Source: Sediminihabitans luteus (lineage in GTDB: Bacteria; Actinomycetota; Actinomycetes; Actinomycetales; Cellulomonadaceae). From it: a stretch of 64,000 bases of DNA. The notes under the pieces were generated by a model. The model saw only the letters and a list, made by a program, of their open reading frames with translations, was not told where the DNA came from and ran no database searches. The DNA lies in the NCBI RefSeq assembly GCF_002797595.1, contig NZ_PGFE01000002.1, positions 62,001-126,000 on the forward strand, in the 5' to 3' direction. A program made the position numbers and the translations under genes. Below, piece by piece: positions 35,702 to 44,816 of the stretch (the first letter of the stretch is position 1; the number at the start of each line of letters is the position of its first letter).

Positions 35702-37309
35702 ATGTCGAGCACCGTCGCGCAGGCCGGGACCCCGGCTCCCACCGAGGTCCGTCACCCCGTCCCGGCCTCGTTCGGCCCGGAGGTGGCCGCGCGGCTCGCG
35801 CTCCGCGTCAGCGCGGCCCCCGACGCCGAGCGGGTGCGGACGTTCGCCCCGTACACGGGCGAGCAGGTCGCCGACCTGCCCGTGTCGACCGCGGACGACG
35901 TCACCGCGGCCTACGCCGCCGCGCGCACCGCCCAGGCCGGCTGGGCGGCGTCCTCCCCGGCCGAGCGCGCACGCATCGTGCTGCGGTTCCACGACCTCGT
36001 CGCGGCGCGCCAGCACGAGGTGCTCGACCTCGTCCAGCTCGAGAACGGCAAGGCGCGGCGTGACGCGTTCCTCGAGGTCGCCGACGTGCTCAACACGTCG
36101 CGCTACTACGCGCGCACCGCACCCGGGCTGCTGCGCGCGCGCCGCCGCCGCGGAGCGCTGCCCGTGCTCACCGCGACGACCGAGCTGCACCACCCCAAGG
36201 GCGTCGTCGGCATCGTCTCGCCGTGGAACTACCCGCTCTCGCTCGCGGTCGGCGACACCCTCCCGGCGCTGCTCGCCGGCAACGCCGTGGTCCAGAAGGC
36301 CGACACGCAGACCGCGCTGACCGCGCTGTGGGCCGCGACGCTCATGGACGAGGCCGGCCTGCCGGCCGGGCTGTGGCAGGTCGTCGTCGGGCCGCCCGAG
36401 CAGGTCGGCGACGCGCTGCTCGCGGGTGCCGACTACATGATGTTCACGGGCTCGACCGCGACCGGACGCCGGATCGCCGCCGCCGCGGGGGAGCGGCTCA
36501 TCGGCTGCTCGCTCGAGCTCGGGGGCAAGAACGCGATGGTCGTGCTCGACGACGCCGACCTCGACGCGGCCGCCGAAGGTGCGGTGCGCGCCTGCTTCAG
36601 CTCGACCGGCCAGCTCTGCATCTCGATGGAGCGCCTGTACGTCCACGCCGCGGTGCACGACGCGTTCGTCGAGGCGTTCCTCGCGCGCGTGCGCGCCATG
36701 ACCCTCGGCCCCGACTTCGGGTACGCCACCCAGATGGGCTCGCTCACCTCGCAGCGCGTGCTCGACACCGTCGCTGAGCACGTCGAGGACGCACGCGCCA
36801 AGGGCGCGACCGTGCTCGCGGGCGGGCGCGCACGCCCCGACCTCGGCCCGCTGTTCTACGAGCCGACCGTCCTGACCGACACCGACGAGTCGATGACCCT
36901 CTACGCCTCCGAGACCTTCGGCCCGGTCGTGAGCATCTACCGCGTCGAGGACGACGACGACGCCGTCGCGCGCGTCAACGCGACGCCCTACGGCCTCAAC
37001 AGCTCGGTGTGGACGCGCGACACCCGTCGCGGCGCCGCGCTCGCCGCTCGCCTGCGCACCGGCACCGCCAACGTCAACGACGCGTTCGCCGCGGCCTGGG
37101 GGTCGATGGACGCGCCCATGGGCGGCATGGGCGACTCCGGCCTCGGCCGCCGCCACGGCGCCGAGGGGCTGCTCAAGTACACCGAGGCGCAGACCGTCGC
37201 CGTGCAGCATGGCCCCGGGCTCGCGCCCTTCGGGGGCATGACGCACGAGACCTACGCCAAGGTCCTGACCCGCGCGCTCGGCGTCATGCGCCGCGTCGGC
37301 CTCAAGTAG
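35702..37309 (+). CDS. gabD2: Succinate-semialdehyde dehydrogenase (GabD2-like)
   Basis: NAD(P)-dependent aldehyde dehydrogenase of 535 residues. It follows the pattern of mycobacterial GabD2 throughout: PKGVVGIVSPWNYPLSLAVGD, MMFTGSTATGRRIA, the Glu active-site block SLELGGKNAMVVLDDADLD, the catalytic Cys in CFSSTGQLCISMERLYV, ETFGPVVSIYRV, and the C-terminal WGSMDAPMGGMGDSGLGRRHGAEGLLKYTE. The likely role is oxidation of succinic semialdehyde to succinate, which can bypass part of the TCA cycle. AGGAG precedes the ATG. It interrupts proB-proA, and its own inverted repeat suggests separate control. Confidence 0.85.
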   Translation: MSSTVAQAGTPAPTEVRHPVPASFGPEVAARLALRVSAAPDAERVRTFAPYTGEQVADLPVSTADDVTAAYAAARTAQAGWAASSPAERARIVLRFHDLVAARQHEVLDLVQLENGKARRDAFLEVADVLNTSRYYARTAPGLLRARRRRGALPVLTATTELHHPKGVVGIVSPWNYPLSLAVGDTLPALLAGNAVVQKADTQTALTALWAATLMDEAGLPAGLWQVVVGPPEQVGDALLAGADYMMFTGSTATGRRIAAAAGERLIGCSLELGGKNAMVVLDDADLDAAAEGAVRACFSSTGQLCISMERLYVHAAVHDAFVEAFLARVRAMTLGPDFGYATQMGSLTSQRVLDTVAEHVEDARAKGATVLAGGRARPDLGPLFYEPTVLTDTDESMTLYASETFGPVVSIYRVEDDDDAVARVNATPYGLNSSVWTRDTRRGAALAARLRTGTANVNDAFAAAWGSMDAPMGGMGDSGLGRRHGAEGLLKYTEAQTVAVQHGPGLAPFGGMTHETYAKVLTRALGVMRRVGLK

Positions 37310-37378
37310 GCGGCCCGGTTCAGCGCTGGGCGGACGCCCGCATCGCAGACCGTGATGACGCGCGCACGGTGCGGCACG

Positions 37379-37384
37379 TAGTGT
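37379..37384 (+). promoter_or_regulatory. Leaderless -10 box of proA (TAGTGT)
   Basis: TAGTGT ends 7 nt before the proA ATG. Confidence 0.5.
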
Positions 37385-37391
37385 CGAGGGC

Positions 37392-38699
37392 ATGACTTCG
37401 CTGGACTCGACCACCCGCACCGCCGACCTCACGGACGACGTCCGCGACGCCGTCCTCGACGTCGCCCGCCGCTCCAAGGTCGCCGCGCGCTCGCTCGCGA
37501 CCGCGACCCGCGCGACCAAGGACGCCGCGCTGCAGGCGCTCGCGGACGCGCTCGTCGCGGCGTCCGACGAGATCGTCGCGGCGAACGCGAAGGACCTCGA
37601 GCGCGGCCGCGCGAACGGCACGAGCGAGGGCCTGCTCGACCGGCTCGCGCTCACGCCCGAGCGGATCGGCGCGATCGCCGACGCGCTGCGCGAGCTCGCG
37701 GCGCTGCCCGACCCGGTCGGCGAGGTCGTGCGCGGCTCGACGCTGCCCAACGGCCTGCGTCTGCGCCAGGTGCGCGTGCCCATGGGCGTGGTCGGCATGA
37801 TCTACGAGGCCCGGCCCAACGTGACGGTCGACGCCGCGGGGCTCGCGCTCAAGTCCGGCAACGCGGTGATCCTGCGCGGCGGCTCGGCGGCCGCGTCGTC
37901 CAACGAGGTCATCGTCGAGGTGCTCGGTCGTGCGCTCGAGGCGCAGGGCCTGCCGCGCGACCTCGTGCAGTCGATCGACGCGTACGGGCGCCCGGGCGGG
38001 GTGGCGCTCATGCACGCGCGCGGCCTCGTCGACGTGCTCGTGCCGCGCGGCGGCGCGAGCCTCATCCAGACCGTCGTGCAGGAGTCGACCGTGCCGGTCA
38101 TCGAGACGGGCGTGGGCAACTGCCACGTGTACGTCGACGAGTCGGCCGACGTCGAGACGGCCCTGAACATCGTCATGAACTCCAAGACGCACCGCGTCGG
38201 GGTGTGCAACGCCGCCGAGAACCTGCTCGTGCACGCGGGCGCCGCACCCGACTTCCTGCCGGCCGCGCTCGACGCGCTCGACGCCGCGGGCGTCGTCCTG
38301 CACGGTGACACCGCGACCCAGGGCTACGCGCCCGAGGGCGTCGAGGTGATCCCCGCCACGGACGAGGACTGGGGTACCGAGTATCTCGCCCTCGAGATCG
38401 CGGTGCGCGTCGTCGACGACCTCGACGGTGCGATCGACCACATCCGCACCTGGTCGTCGGGGCACACCGAGGCGATCGTCACGCGCGACCTGACGAGCAG
38501 CGAGCGGTTCGTCGCCGAGATCGACACGGCCGCGATCATGGTCAACGCGAGCACCCGGTTCACCGACGGGCAGCAGTTCGGGCTCGGCGCCGAGATCGGG
38601 ATCTCGACGCAGAAGCTGCACGCGCGCGGCCCGATGGGCCTCGGCGAGCTCACGACGACCAAGTGGATCGTCACGGGGGACGGCCACGTGCGCCCGTAG
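37392..38699 (+). CDS. proA: Gamma-glutamyl phosphate reductase ProA
   Basis: Reduces gamma-glutamyl phosphate to glutamate semialdehyde in proline synthesis. The 435 residues include [38 protein letters not shown], the catalytic-Cys region [16 protein letters not shown], and the C-terminal [30 protein letters not shown], all diagnostic. Probably translated from a leaderless mRNA. It works downstream of ProB. Confidence 0.97.
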   Translation: MTSLDSTTRTADLTDDVRDAVLDVARRSKVAARSLATATRATKDAALQALADALVAASDEIVAANAKDLERGRANGTSEGLLDRLALTPERIGAIADALRELAALPDPVGEVVRGSTLPNGLRLRQVRVPMGVVGMIYEARPNVTVDAAGLALKSGNAVILRGGSAAASSNEVIVEVLGRALEAQGLPRDLVQSIDAYGRPGGVALMHARGLVDVLVPRGGASLIQTVVQESTVPVIETGVGNCHVYVDESADVETALNIVMNSKTHRVGVCNAAENLLVHAGAAPDFLPAALDALDAAGVVLHGDTATQGYAPEGVEVIPATDEDWGTEYLALEIAVRVVDDLDGAIDHIRTWSSGHTEAIVTRDLTSSERFVAEIDTAAIMVNASTRFTDGQQFGLGAEIGISTQKLHARGPMGLGELTTTKWIVTGDGHVRP

Positions 38700-38805
38700 C
38701 CTCGTGAGAGACTGAACCATCCTCCGGGCGCCGGTCGCCCGGGAACGAAACATCTCGGTCGTCGAGACGACGCCGAACGACGGACGACAACGCATGGAGG
38801 ACACC

Positions 38806-38961
38806 GTGGTTGCTGCTGCACTGGCCGCTGCTCAGGAGACCGAGGGGATCGTCAACCACCTGCCGATCCCGCCCATCGCCTACGGGCTCCTCGCCTTCGG
38901 CGGTCTCGTCGCGCTCCTGCTCGTGACGTACGCGTTCCGCAGCGTCGGCACGCGGCACTGA
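38806..38961 (+). CDS. Conserved small membrane protein between proA and nadD
   Basis: A 51-residue protein: a polar N-terminus with [10 protein letters not shown], one hydrophobic helix ([17 protein letters not shown]), and the short basic end RSVGTRH. Small proteins of this pattern, with the xPxxYG entry and YxFRxVxxRH end, recur at this locus in actinobacteria, to my knowledge without a known function. The GTG at 38806 is chosen because GGAGG lies exactly 5 nt upstream; ATG 38794 is the alternative and would add four residues. The gap before it (38700-38793) has no other gene. Confidence 0.75.
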   Translation: MVAAALAAAQETEGIVNHLPIPPIAYGLLAFGGLVALLLVTYAFRSVGTRH

Positions 38962-38998
38962 CCGCGAGCGGCGGACCCGGCACGATGACGCAGGCCCG

Positions 38999-39601
38999 AT
39001 GACCCGGCGCCCCCGTGTGGGCGTGATGGGCGGCACGTTCGACCCCGTCCACCACGGCCACCTCGTCGCGGCGAGCGAGGCCGCGGCCCGGTTCGAGCTC
39101 GACGAGGTCGTGTTCGTCCCGACGGGGCAGCCGACCTTCAAGCAGGACCAGAAGGTCAGCGACGCCGAGCACCGCTACCTGATGACCGTCATCGCGACGG
39201 CGTCCAACCCGCGGTTCACGGTGAGCCGGGTGGACGTCGACCGGCCGGGCCTGACGTACACGGTCGACACCCTGCGGGACCTGCACGCGCAGCGCCCCGA
39301 GGCCGACCTGTACTTCATCTCGGGCGCCGACGCGATCGAGCAGATCCTGCGGTGGAAGGACGCCGACGAGCTCTGGGACATGGCACACTTCGTCGCTGTG
39401 ACCCGACCGGGCCACGCGCTCGACGTGGGACGCCTGCCGACCGGCGTCGTCTCGACGCTCGAGGTGCCGGCGCTGTCGATCTCGTCGACCGACTGCAGGG
39501 AGCGCGCCCGCGAGGGGAAGCCCGTCTGGTACCTCGTGCCCGACGGGGTCGTCCAGTACATCGAGAAGTATCGCTTGTATCGAGGTCTTGCAGATGAGTA
39601 A
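38999..39601 (+). CDS. nadD: Nicotinate-nucleotide adenylyltransferase NadD
   Basis: Adenylylates nicotinate mononucleotide on the way to NAD. The 200 residues contain [22 protein letters not shown] with the HxGH motif, the [18 protein letters not shown] block, and [34 protein letters not shown], where the C-terminal ISSTxxR motif holds. It lies in the usual proA-nadD-rsfS order. Its end overlaps the next start by 8 nt. Confidence 0.96.
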   Translation: MTRRPRVGVMGGTFDPVHHGHLVAASEAAARFELDEVVFVPTGQPTFKQDQKVSDAEHRYLMTVIATASNPRFTVSRVDVDRPGLTYTVDTLRDLHAQRPEADLYFISGADAIEQILRWKDADELWDMAHFVAVTRPGHALDVGRLPTGVVSTLEVPALSISSTDCRERAREGKPVWYLVPDGVVQYIEKYRLYRGLADE

Positions 39602-40862
39602 TCCGGGAGAGCCGGTCCGGCCGCTGACGCGGCGCGAGATCCGTGAGCGCGAGCAGGCCGCGGCGGAGGCCGCCGCGGCCGAGCGTGCCGCGCGGTCCGC
39701 GCCGACGCCGCCCGCGTCGTCCGGCTACGGGCAGCGCCCGCCGTCGGCCGGGTACGACCGTGCGGGCGGACCGCCCGCCGCGACCCCGCCGCGCGCGTCG
39801 TACGGCGGGGCGTCGCGCCCCACCGAGCACCCGCGCGCCGAGAACCCGCCGTCGCGGCGCACGCTGCGCGACGCCGAGGTGGGACGCGCGTCGGCAGCCA
39901 CCCCGCCGCCGCGCCCGGCCCCGTCGGTGCGTCCCCCGTCGTCGAGCGTCGCCTCGCGCGGCCTCGACGAGACGGGCCGCCTGAGCCCTGTGCAGGACAC
40001 GGGCGGGTACGCGGTCCGGCCGTCGTCCGCGACCCGGCACCCGGGCGCGTCCCCCGACGCGCCGCGGCCCGCGACGACCTCGGTCTTCGGTCGTGCCCCC
40101 GGGCGCGACGACGCCCAGTGGGTCTCGCCCTCGCGCCCGACCCAGCACCCGGGCTCGCGCCCGACCTCCGCACCCCAGGGCTACCAGGGCGGGGACTCCC
40201 GCCCGACGCCGCCCCCGGCCCAGCAGCCCGACACGACCTCGGTCTTCGGGTCGTCGTCCGCGACGCGCTCCGCGTTCGGTGCGCCCGAGGCCCAGCAGGG
40301 CGACTCCTCGCGCACGACCCCGCCGCGCACGTCCGTGCTCTCCCGCGGCGCGTCGGCCCCCGAGCGCACGCCGTTCGGCACGCCCGCCGAGCCCGCGGCG
40401 GCCCCCGCGTCGCCGCTGCCGTGGGGCACCCCCGCGTCGTCGGCGCCCGCAGCCTCCGCCGCGACGTCCGCGTCGATGTCGTCCGCGCCCACCGTGGCCG
40501 AGCCGCGGGGCGGCGCCCCGGAGGTCGACGAGGCCGAGGCCGCGCCCGAGCTCCCCTGGGGCTCGATCGCACCCACCGAGAAGCCCGCGTCGTTCCCCGC
40601 GTCGCGCCGTGCGTCGTCCGCCACCGAGGAGGGGCCCGCCGGCCGCTCGGCCGCGGACGACGAGCACGACGACGAGGACTGGGACGACGAGGACGACAAC
40701 CCGCACGCGTACACGTGGCTGCACTACCTGATCCTCGTGGCCGTCGCGTTCGTGCTCGGCCTGCTCATCTGGGAGCTCGGCTTCAGCGAGGACCAGGGCT
40801 CGTTCGACGACTCGGCGGCCCCCGCCGTCGTCCTCGAGCACAGCGCCCCACCCTCGTCCTGA
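39594..40862 (+). CDS. Pro/Ser/Ala-rich cytoplasmic-arm membrane protein, unknown function
   Basis: A 422-residue protein I do not recognise. It begins [23 protein letters not shown], a short charged helix often seen at the N-terminus of actinobacterial divisome- or envelope-associated membrane proteins. About 330 residues of Pro/Ser/Thr/Ala-rich disorder follow, with repeated TTSVFG and LPWGTP/LPWGSI motifs, then an acidic stretch. A single transmembrane helix ([20 protein letters not shown]) comes near residue 385, then a short external tail. The gene sits between nadD and rsfS and overlaps nadD by 8 nt. The LPWG motifs may be short binding motifs (inference). Confidence 0.7.
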   Translation: MSNPGEPVRPLTRREIREREQAAAEAAAAERAARSAPTPPASSGYGQRPPSAGYDRAGGPPAATPPRASYGGASRPTEHPRAENPPSRRTLRDAEVGRASAATPPPRPAPSVRPPSSSVASRGLDETGRLSPVQDTGGYAVRPSSATRHPGASPDAPRPATTSVFGRAPGRDDAQWVSPSRPTQHPGSRPTSAPQGYQGGDSRPTPPPAQQPDTTSVFGSSSATRSAFGAPEAQQGDSSRTTPPRTSVLSRGASAPERTPFGTPAEPAAAPASPLPWGTPASSAPAASAATSASMSSAPTVAEPRGGAPEVDEAEAAPELPWGSIAPTEKPASFPASRRASSATEEGPAGRSAADDEHDDEDWDDEDDNPHAYTWLHYLILVAVAFVLGLLIWELGFSEDQGSFDDSAAPAVVLEHSAPPSS

Positions 40863-40886
40863 CCGGCACCACCCCACCCCACTCCC

Positions 40887-40931
40887 GTCAGACCGTCGCC
40901 CTTCAGACCGTCGCCCTTCAGACCACTGCCC
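40887..40931 (+). repeat. Three 15-bp direct repeats before rsfS
   Basis: TCAGACCGTCGCCCT occurs twice in a row, and TCAGACCACTGCCCG follows as a diverged third copy. They lie in the 107-nt gap ahead of rsfS. They may be slippage products or a protein-binding array. Confidence 0.7.
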
Positions 40932-40969
40932 GCCGCACCCCGGCCGGGCCACCACAGATCGGACCCACC

Positions 40970-41404
40970 GTGACCGCAACCGAGCGTGCCGTCGAGCTCG
41001 CCGTGACCGCAGCGCGTGCTGCCTCGGGCCTCAAGGCCGAGGAGATCATCGCGCTCGACGTGAGCGAGCAGCTCGTGCTGACCGACGTGTTCCTCATCGC
41101 GTCCGGCACCAACGAGCGTCAGGTCTCGTCGATCGTCGACGCCGTGGAGGAGGCGCTCCACAAGGAGGGCGTCAAGCCGCTGCGCCGCGAGGGCAAGAGC
41201 GAGGCCCGGTGGGTGCTGATCGACTTCGGCGACGTCGTCGTGCACGTCCAGCACGCCGAGGACCGCCGCTTCTACGCGCTCGAGCGGCTCTGGAAGGACT
41301 GCCCGAGCATCGACCTGCCCGAGGACGCCCGCGGCGGCGACGGCACCACGCCCGAGCCGGGCGACGGCGCGATCTTCCTCTCGGAGGAGGACCCGCGCGC
41401 ATGA
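40970..41404 (+). CDS. rsfS: Ribosomal silencing factor RsfS
   Basis: Binds L14 and blocks subunit joining in slow growth. The 144 residues show ELAVTAARAASGLKAEEIIALDVSEQLVLTDVFLIASGTNERQV, EEALHKEGVKPLRREG and the WVLIDFGDVVVHVQHAEDRRFYALERLWKDCP block, all diagnostic. A ~25-residue acidic tail follows. The start is GTG at 40970. Its stop overlaps the next start (ATGA). Confidence 0.95.
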   Translation: MTATERAVELAVTAARAASGLKAEEIIALDVSEQLVLTDVFLIASGTNERQVSSIVDAVEEALHKEGVKPLRREGKSEARWVLIDFGDVVVHVQHAEDRRFYALERLWKDCPSIDLPEDARGGDGTTPEPGDGAIFLSEEDPRA

Positions 41405-42090
41405 GCGCCGGCACGATCGTCCTGCTGCGGCACGGCCGCACCGCCTACAACGCCGCGATGCGCCTCCAGGGGCAGGTCGACATCGCGCTCGACGACGTCG
41501 GGCAGTGGCAGGCGGAGCAGGGCGGTCGTGCGCTCGCCTCGGCGCACCGCGCCACGCGGGTCGTCGCGTCCGACCTCTCGCGCGCCGCCGCGACCGCCGA
41601 GGCCTACGCGGCGGCGCTCGGCGGGCGTGAGGTGATCCTCGACGCACGCGTGCGCGAACGCTCGTTCGGCGAGTGGGAGGGCCTCACCGGCCCCGAGATC
41701 AAGGCCGGCTGGCCCGACGAGCACGCCGCCTGGCGCGCCGGGGGAGAGCCCACCTCGACCGGGGCCGAGCTCAAGATCGACGTCGCCGCACGCATGGTCG
41801 CCGCGATCACCGAGCACGCCGCCGACCTGGCCGACGACGAGACCCTCGTGGTCGTCTCGCACGGCGCCGCGATCACGCTCGCCGTGACCGGCCTGCTCGG
41901 CCTCGACGCAGGCACCTGGCGAGGCGTCGCGGGCCTGCACAACGTGCACTGGTCGCACCTGCACCGCTCGGGCCCCGGGGCGACGCCCGACTGGCGGCTC
42001 GTGGCGCACAACGTGGGCGCCGACTTCCCGATCGACCAGTGGAACGCGGGCCCGGACTGGAATTTGGAACCGGGCGACGAATCTGCGTAG
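41401..42090 (+). CDS. Histidine phosphatase family protein (GpgP-like)
   Basis: A 229-residue member of the histidine phosphatase superfamily. The catalytic RHG lies in IVLLRHGRTAYNAAMRLQGQVDIALDDVGQWQAE; a second active-site block follows in RERSFGEWEGL, and VVSHGAAITLAVTGLLGLD carries the second His. In mycobacteria the gene after rsfS encodes glucosyl-3-phosphoglycerate phosphatase (GpgP), and this protein has the same position and layout, so that role is plausible but unproven. Coupled to rsfS by a 4-nt overlap. Confidence 0.85.
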   Translation: MSAGTIVLLRHGRTAYNAAMRLQGQVDIALDDVGQWQAEQGGRALASAHRATRVVASDLSRAAATAEAYAAALGGREVILDARVRERSFGEWEGLTGPEIKAGWPDEHAAWRAGGEPTSTGAELKIDVAARMVAAITEHAADLADDETLVVVSHGAAITLAVTGLLGLDAGTWRGVAGLHNVHWSHLHRSGPGATPDWRLVAHNVGADFPIDQWNAGPDWNLEPGDESA

Positions 42091-42142
42091 ACTAGCGATG
42101 CTCCCGAGGGGAAACCCCCGGTGAGCACTCTGCAAAGAGTTC

Positions 42143-42215
42143 GGGGCTGTGGCGCAGCTGGTAGCGCACCTGCATGGCATGCAGGGGGTCAGGGGTTCGA
42201 GTCCCCTCAGCTCCA
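42143..42215 (+). tRNA. tRNA-Ala (GGC)
   Basis: The 73-nt sequence folds into a full cloverleaf: acceptor GGGGCTG/CAGCTCC, D-arm GCGCAGCTGGTAGCGC, anticodon stem CCTGC/GCAGG with loop ATGGCAT (anticodon GGC), T-arm GGGGTTCGAGTCCCC. Discriminator A is followed by CCG, so the terminal CCA is not encoded in full and must be added. Confidence 0.97.
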
Positions 42216-42218
42216 CCG

Positions 42219-42261
42219 AACAGACGAAGGACCCGGCCGGTGGCCGGGTCCTTCGTCTGTT
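42219..42261 (+). terminator. Terminator hairpin of tRNA-Ala
   Basis: Two perfect 20-nt arms (42219-42238 and 42242-42261) flank a GGT loop. A partial extra copy of the right arm (GGGTCCTTCGTC) follows at 42264-42275. Confidence 0.85.
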
Positions 42262-42389
42262 GGTGGGTCCTTCGTCGCGCAGCTCTGTGATCGCTGATCG
42301 CCTCGACCAGGTCTACCCCCGTGGCTGTAACGTTCGGGCGCGTCCCGGACACGTGCTCCTCGACAGGGTCACCGACCAGGGGAGCAGCG

Positions 42390-43064
42390 ATGCCCGACCA
42401 CTCACCACCAGAACCGACCGCCGCAGCGCCTCCGGCCGCCGCGCCACCGGCCGCAGCAGCGTCACAGTCCGCACATCGGAGCGGCCGCACCGACGAGGAG
42501 CGGTTCGCCGCGCTCGTCGAGTCGACGCACATGGCCCTGCTCGCCTACGCGGTGCGCAGGGTCACCGTCCCGGCGGACGCGGCCGACGTCGTCGCCGAGA
42601 CCTTCCTGGTCGCCTGGCGGCGCATCGCCGAGGTGCCCGCCGGTCCGGATGCGCGGCCCTGGCTGTTCGGGGTGGCACGCAAGGTGCTCGCGAACGTGCG
42701 GAGGACCGACCACCGGCGGTCGGCGCTCGCCGACCGCCTGCGGGCCCACGTCGTCGAGGTCGTGGGCCCGGCGGAGCTCGGTGGCTCGGCGGTCGAGCAG
42801 GCCCTCGGGCGCTTGCGGGACGCCGACCAGGAGATCCTGCGCCTGAGCGCGTGGGAGCAGCTCGAGCACGACGAGATCGCCGTGGCACTGGGGCTCTCGC
42901 GCGGTGCCGTCCGAGTGCGGCTGCACCGGGCCCGACGACGCCTCGCGGAGACGCTGCGCGGGATCGAGCGTTCTGACGACGCCCTGCCGTGGACGGCAGC
43001 ACGCGCGAGCGGCGCGGACGCACGCCTCGTCGTGGCACGACCGGTAATCGAGGAGGGGCGATGA
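42390..43064 (+). CDS. ECF-type RNA polymerase sigma factor
   Basis: A 224-residue sigma-70 family protein. A Pro/Ala-rich N-terminal extension (~40 residues) precedes region 2 (RFAALVESTHMALLAYAVRRV ... AADVVAETFLVAWRRIAEVP, with the -10 recognition helix) and region 4 (DQEILRLSAWEQLEHDEIAVALGLSRGAVRVRLHRARRRL, a helix-turn-helix). The ATG at 42390 has GGGGAG upstream. Its stop overlaps the next gene (ATGA), a membrane protein that is probably its anti-sigma factor. The inducing signal is unknown. Confidence 0.92.
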   Translation: MPDHSPPEPTAAAPPAAAPPAAAASQSAHRSGRTDEERFAALVESTHMALLAYAVRRVTVPADAADVVAETFLVAWRRIAEVPAGPDARPWLFGVARKVLANVRRTDHRRSALADRLRAHVVEVVGPAELGGSAVEQALGRLRDADQEILRLSAWEQLEHDEIAVALGLSRGAVRVRLHRARRRLAETLRGIERSDDALPWTAARASGADARLVVARPVIEEGR

Positions 43065-44032
43065 ACGACCTGATGGCACGGCTCAGCGAGCAGGACCCGG
43101 CGCGGCGCCTGGCGCCGGCGACGGACGGCGAGGCGTGGGGACACGTGCGGGACGAGCTCCTGACCGCGACCGGCGAGGCCCGCGAGGCCCGGCCGAGGGC
43201 GGTGCTGCGTCGACGTCGTCCGGGACGAAGGACGGGGATCATCGCGGTGTCTGCGTTCGTGCTCGTCGGCGCCGGGACGGCGTTCGCGGTCGTCAACGAC
43301 CTCTTCGCGTCGTACCCGGACTCCGTCGTCTGCACCAGCCGCTGGGGTGCGGACGGTGCGGACGAGGTCGCGGTGGGACCCCTTCTGACAGGGGACGTCG
43401 TGGAGGACTGCGAGGTGCTCTTCGCGCGGGCAGGGCTGGCGCCGATCGACGACCCGGTGGCGTTCTCGATGGGCGACACGTACGTCGCCCCGGCCGACCA
43501 GGTGCCGGAGGGCGCCACGATCCTCGACGCTCCCGTCGTGCTCTCGGCTGAGGAGCTCGAGCTCCATGCCTCGATCTACGACTTCGTCGACGGTGCCAAT
43601 GTCTGCCGCTCGGTCGAGGACGAGGCGGCATGGTTCAGGAGCGAGCTCGAACGTCTCGGCCTGGCCGACCGCACCACGGTCGAGGTGACGGGGGAGAACT
43701 CCGCGGCGGAGCCGTGCGCGCGGGTCGACGGCCTCGGGCCGAGCGCCGAGGTGAGCGAGACGTACACGGTCCGCCCGGCGGACGACCCGGAGTCGATCTT
43801 CATCGGCGGACACTGGCGCCTCGCCGCCGACCTCCGGGAGCAGATCACCGGGGCGTGCCTCTCGCTTGAGGAGGCGCGGGCCGTGGCCGACGCAGCGATC
43901 GCGACGTACTACGACGACACGTGGCCGACCACGTCGGTCGTCGACGAGTCGGCGTCCTGCGCGCGCGTGGACGCGTCCACCGGCGGGAACGTGCAGGTCA
44001 CCGTCTACGGACCGACGGTCGCAACGCCCTGA
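43061..44032 (+). CDS. Membrane protein, probable anti-sigma partner
   Basis: A 323-residue single-pass protein. An N-terminal cytoplasmic arm of ~57 residues (MNDLMARLSEQDPARRLAP ... [12 protein letters not shown]) is followed by one transmembrane helix (IIAVSAFVLVGAGTAFAVV) and a large extracytoplasmic part with six or more cysteines and acidic segments. This layout, plus the 4-nt overlap with the ECF sigma gene, suggests an anti-sigma factor. No canonical zinc-binding HxxxCxxC motif is visible, so it would be a non-ZAS type. It ends at a hairpin shared with the chitinase gene. Confidence 0.6.
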   Translation: MNDLMARLSEQDPARRLAPATDGEAWGHVRDELLTATGEAREARPRAVLRRRRPGRRTGIIAVSAFVLVGAGTAFAVVNDLFASYPDSVVCTSRWGADGADEVAVGPLLTGDVVEDCEVLFARAGLAPIDDPVAFSMGDTYVAPADQVPEGATILDAPVVLSAEELELHASIYDFVDGANVCRSVEDEAAWFRSELERLGLADRTTVEVTGENSAAEPCARVDGLGPSAEVSETYTVRPADDPESIFIGGHWRLAADLREQITGACLSLEEARAVADAAIATYYDDTWPTTSVVDESASCARVDASTGGNVQVTVYGPTVATP

Positions 44033-44037
44033 CGACG

Positions 44038-44077
44038 GACGGCGGGCGCGGTCGGTCTCCCGACCGCGCCCGTCGTC
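44038..44077. terminator. Bidirectional hairpin between the anti-sigma-like gene and the chitinase gene
   Basis: Two 18-nt arms (44038-44055, 44060-44077) pair with one mismatch around TCTC. The right arm overlaps the chitinase stop codon. Confidence 0.65.
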
Positions 44078-44711
44078 AGCAGGTCAGGTTGTCGCCCGTC
44101 GTCGTGCCGATCACCTCGACGCACTCGCGGAACAGCCGCACGCGGTTGTTCATCTGGCGCGGGTTGCCGCCCTCGCACTCGAGCGGCCCGTTGATCGAGC
44201 GGATCGTCTCGGCGAACCCGTGCTCGCCGACCATCGCCTCGTGGCACGTCATGGTCGCCGTGCCGGGCTGCGTGTTCCAGTACCAGAGGGCGGTCTGCCA
44301 GGCGATCGTGGCGTCGTTCTCGACGAGCCACGGGTCGTTCAGGAGGTCGACGCCGAGCGCCTCACCGGCAGCCTTGTAGTTGAAGTTCCAGCTCAGCTGC
44401 ACGGGCCCGCGGCCGTAGTAGGCGTCCTGCCCGGCCGGGCAGCCGTACGGCTGCGACGGGTCGCAGTAGTGCGAGTAGAGCGCGGTGTTGACCTCGGTCA
44501 CGTGGATCAGGCCGTGCGTCTCGTGGCTCACGTTCGCGAGGAACGCCGCCGCCTCGCGCCGCGCGATCTCGTCGCCGCCCGTCGTCGCGAACTCCGGGTA
44601 CGCGGACGTCGCCGCGACCAGCCCGGCGTACGTGTAGAAGGGGTTCCGCTCGGGGAACAGTGCCTCGAACTGCTCCTCGGTCACCACGAAGGCGGGGGCG
44701 GGGTCGGTCAT
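44076..44711 (-). CDS. GH19 chitinase-type catalytic domain without signal peptide
   Basis: A 211-residue glycoside hydrolase family 19 domain, closely patterned on the Streptomyces ChiC catalytic domain: EEQFEALFPERNPFYTYAGLVAA, the HET catalytic block (FLANVSHETHGL, Glu as acid), YCDPSQPYGCPAGQDAYYGRGPVQLSWNFNYKAAGEALG, ALWYWNTQPG and ETIRSINGPLECEGGN. Several Cys pairs imply disulfides and an extracytoplasmic site. However, the start at 44711 (GAGGAG upstream) has no signal peptide and no binding domain, and no in-frame upstream sequence supplies one. It may be secreted through a holin-like route, act after lysis, or be a truncated gene. Confidence 0.88.
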   Translation of the reverse strand: MTDPAPAFVVTEEQFEALFPERNPFYTYAGLVAATSAYPEFATTGGDEIARREAAAFLANVSHETHGLIHVTEVNTALYSHYCDPSQPYGCPAGQDAYYGRGPVQLSWNFNYKAAGEALGVDLLNDPWLVENDATIAWQTALWYWNTQPGTATMTCHEAMVGEHGFAETIRSINGPLECEGGNPRQMNNRVRLFRECVEVIGTTTGDNLTC

Positions 44712-44786
44712 CGTCGTCTCCTCGTCCGGGGGCCGCGGCGGTGCGGCCCCGACCACCCTAGGACAAGCCGGGCCAAAGCCACCCGA

Positions 44787-44792
44787 TAGTCT
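44787..44792 (+). promoter_or_regulatory. Candidate -10 box (TAGTCT)
   Basis: TAGTCT lies 24 nt before the ATG at 44817, which has its own GAGGAG ribosome-binding site. A TAGGGT box on the minus strand at 44755-44760 may serve the divergent chitinase gene. Confidence 0.45.
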
Positions 44793-44816
44793 GGTGAGCG
44801 AACCCGAGGAGACGCC

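Noticed and set aside
42276-42389. ECF-type autoregulatory promoter (GTAAC...CGTC) before the sigma gene
   Set aside because: The elements are only 9 nt apart, too close for a -35/-10 pair.
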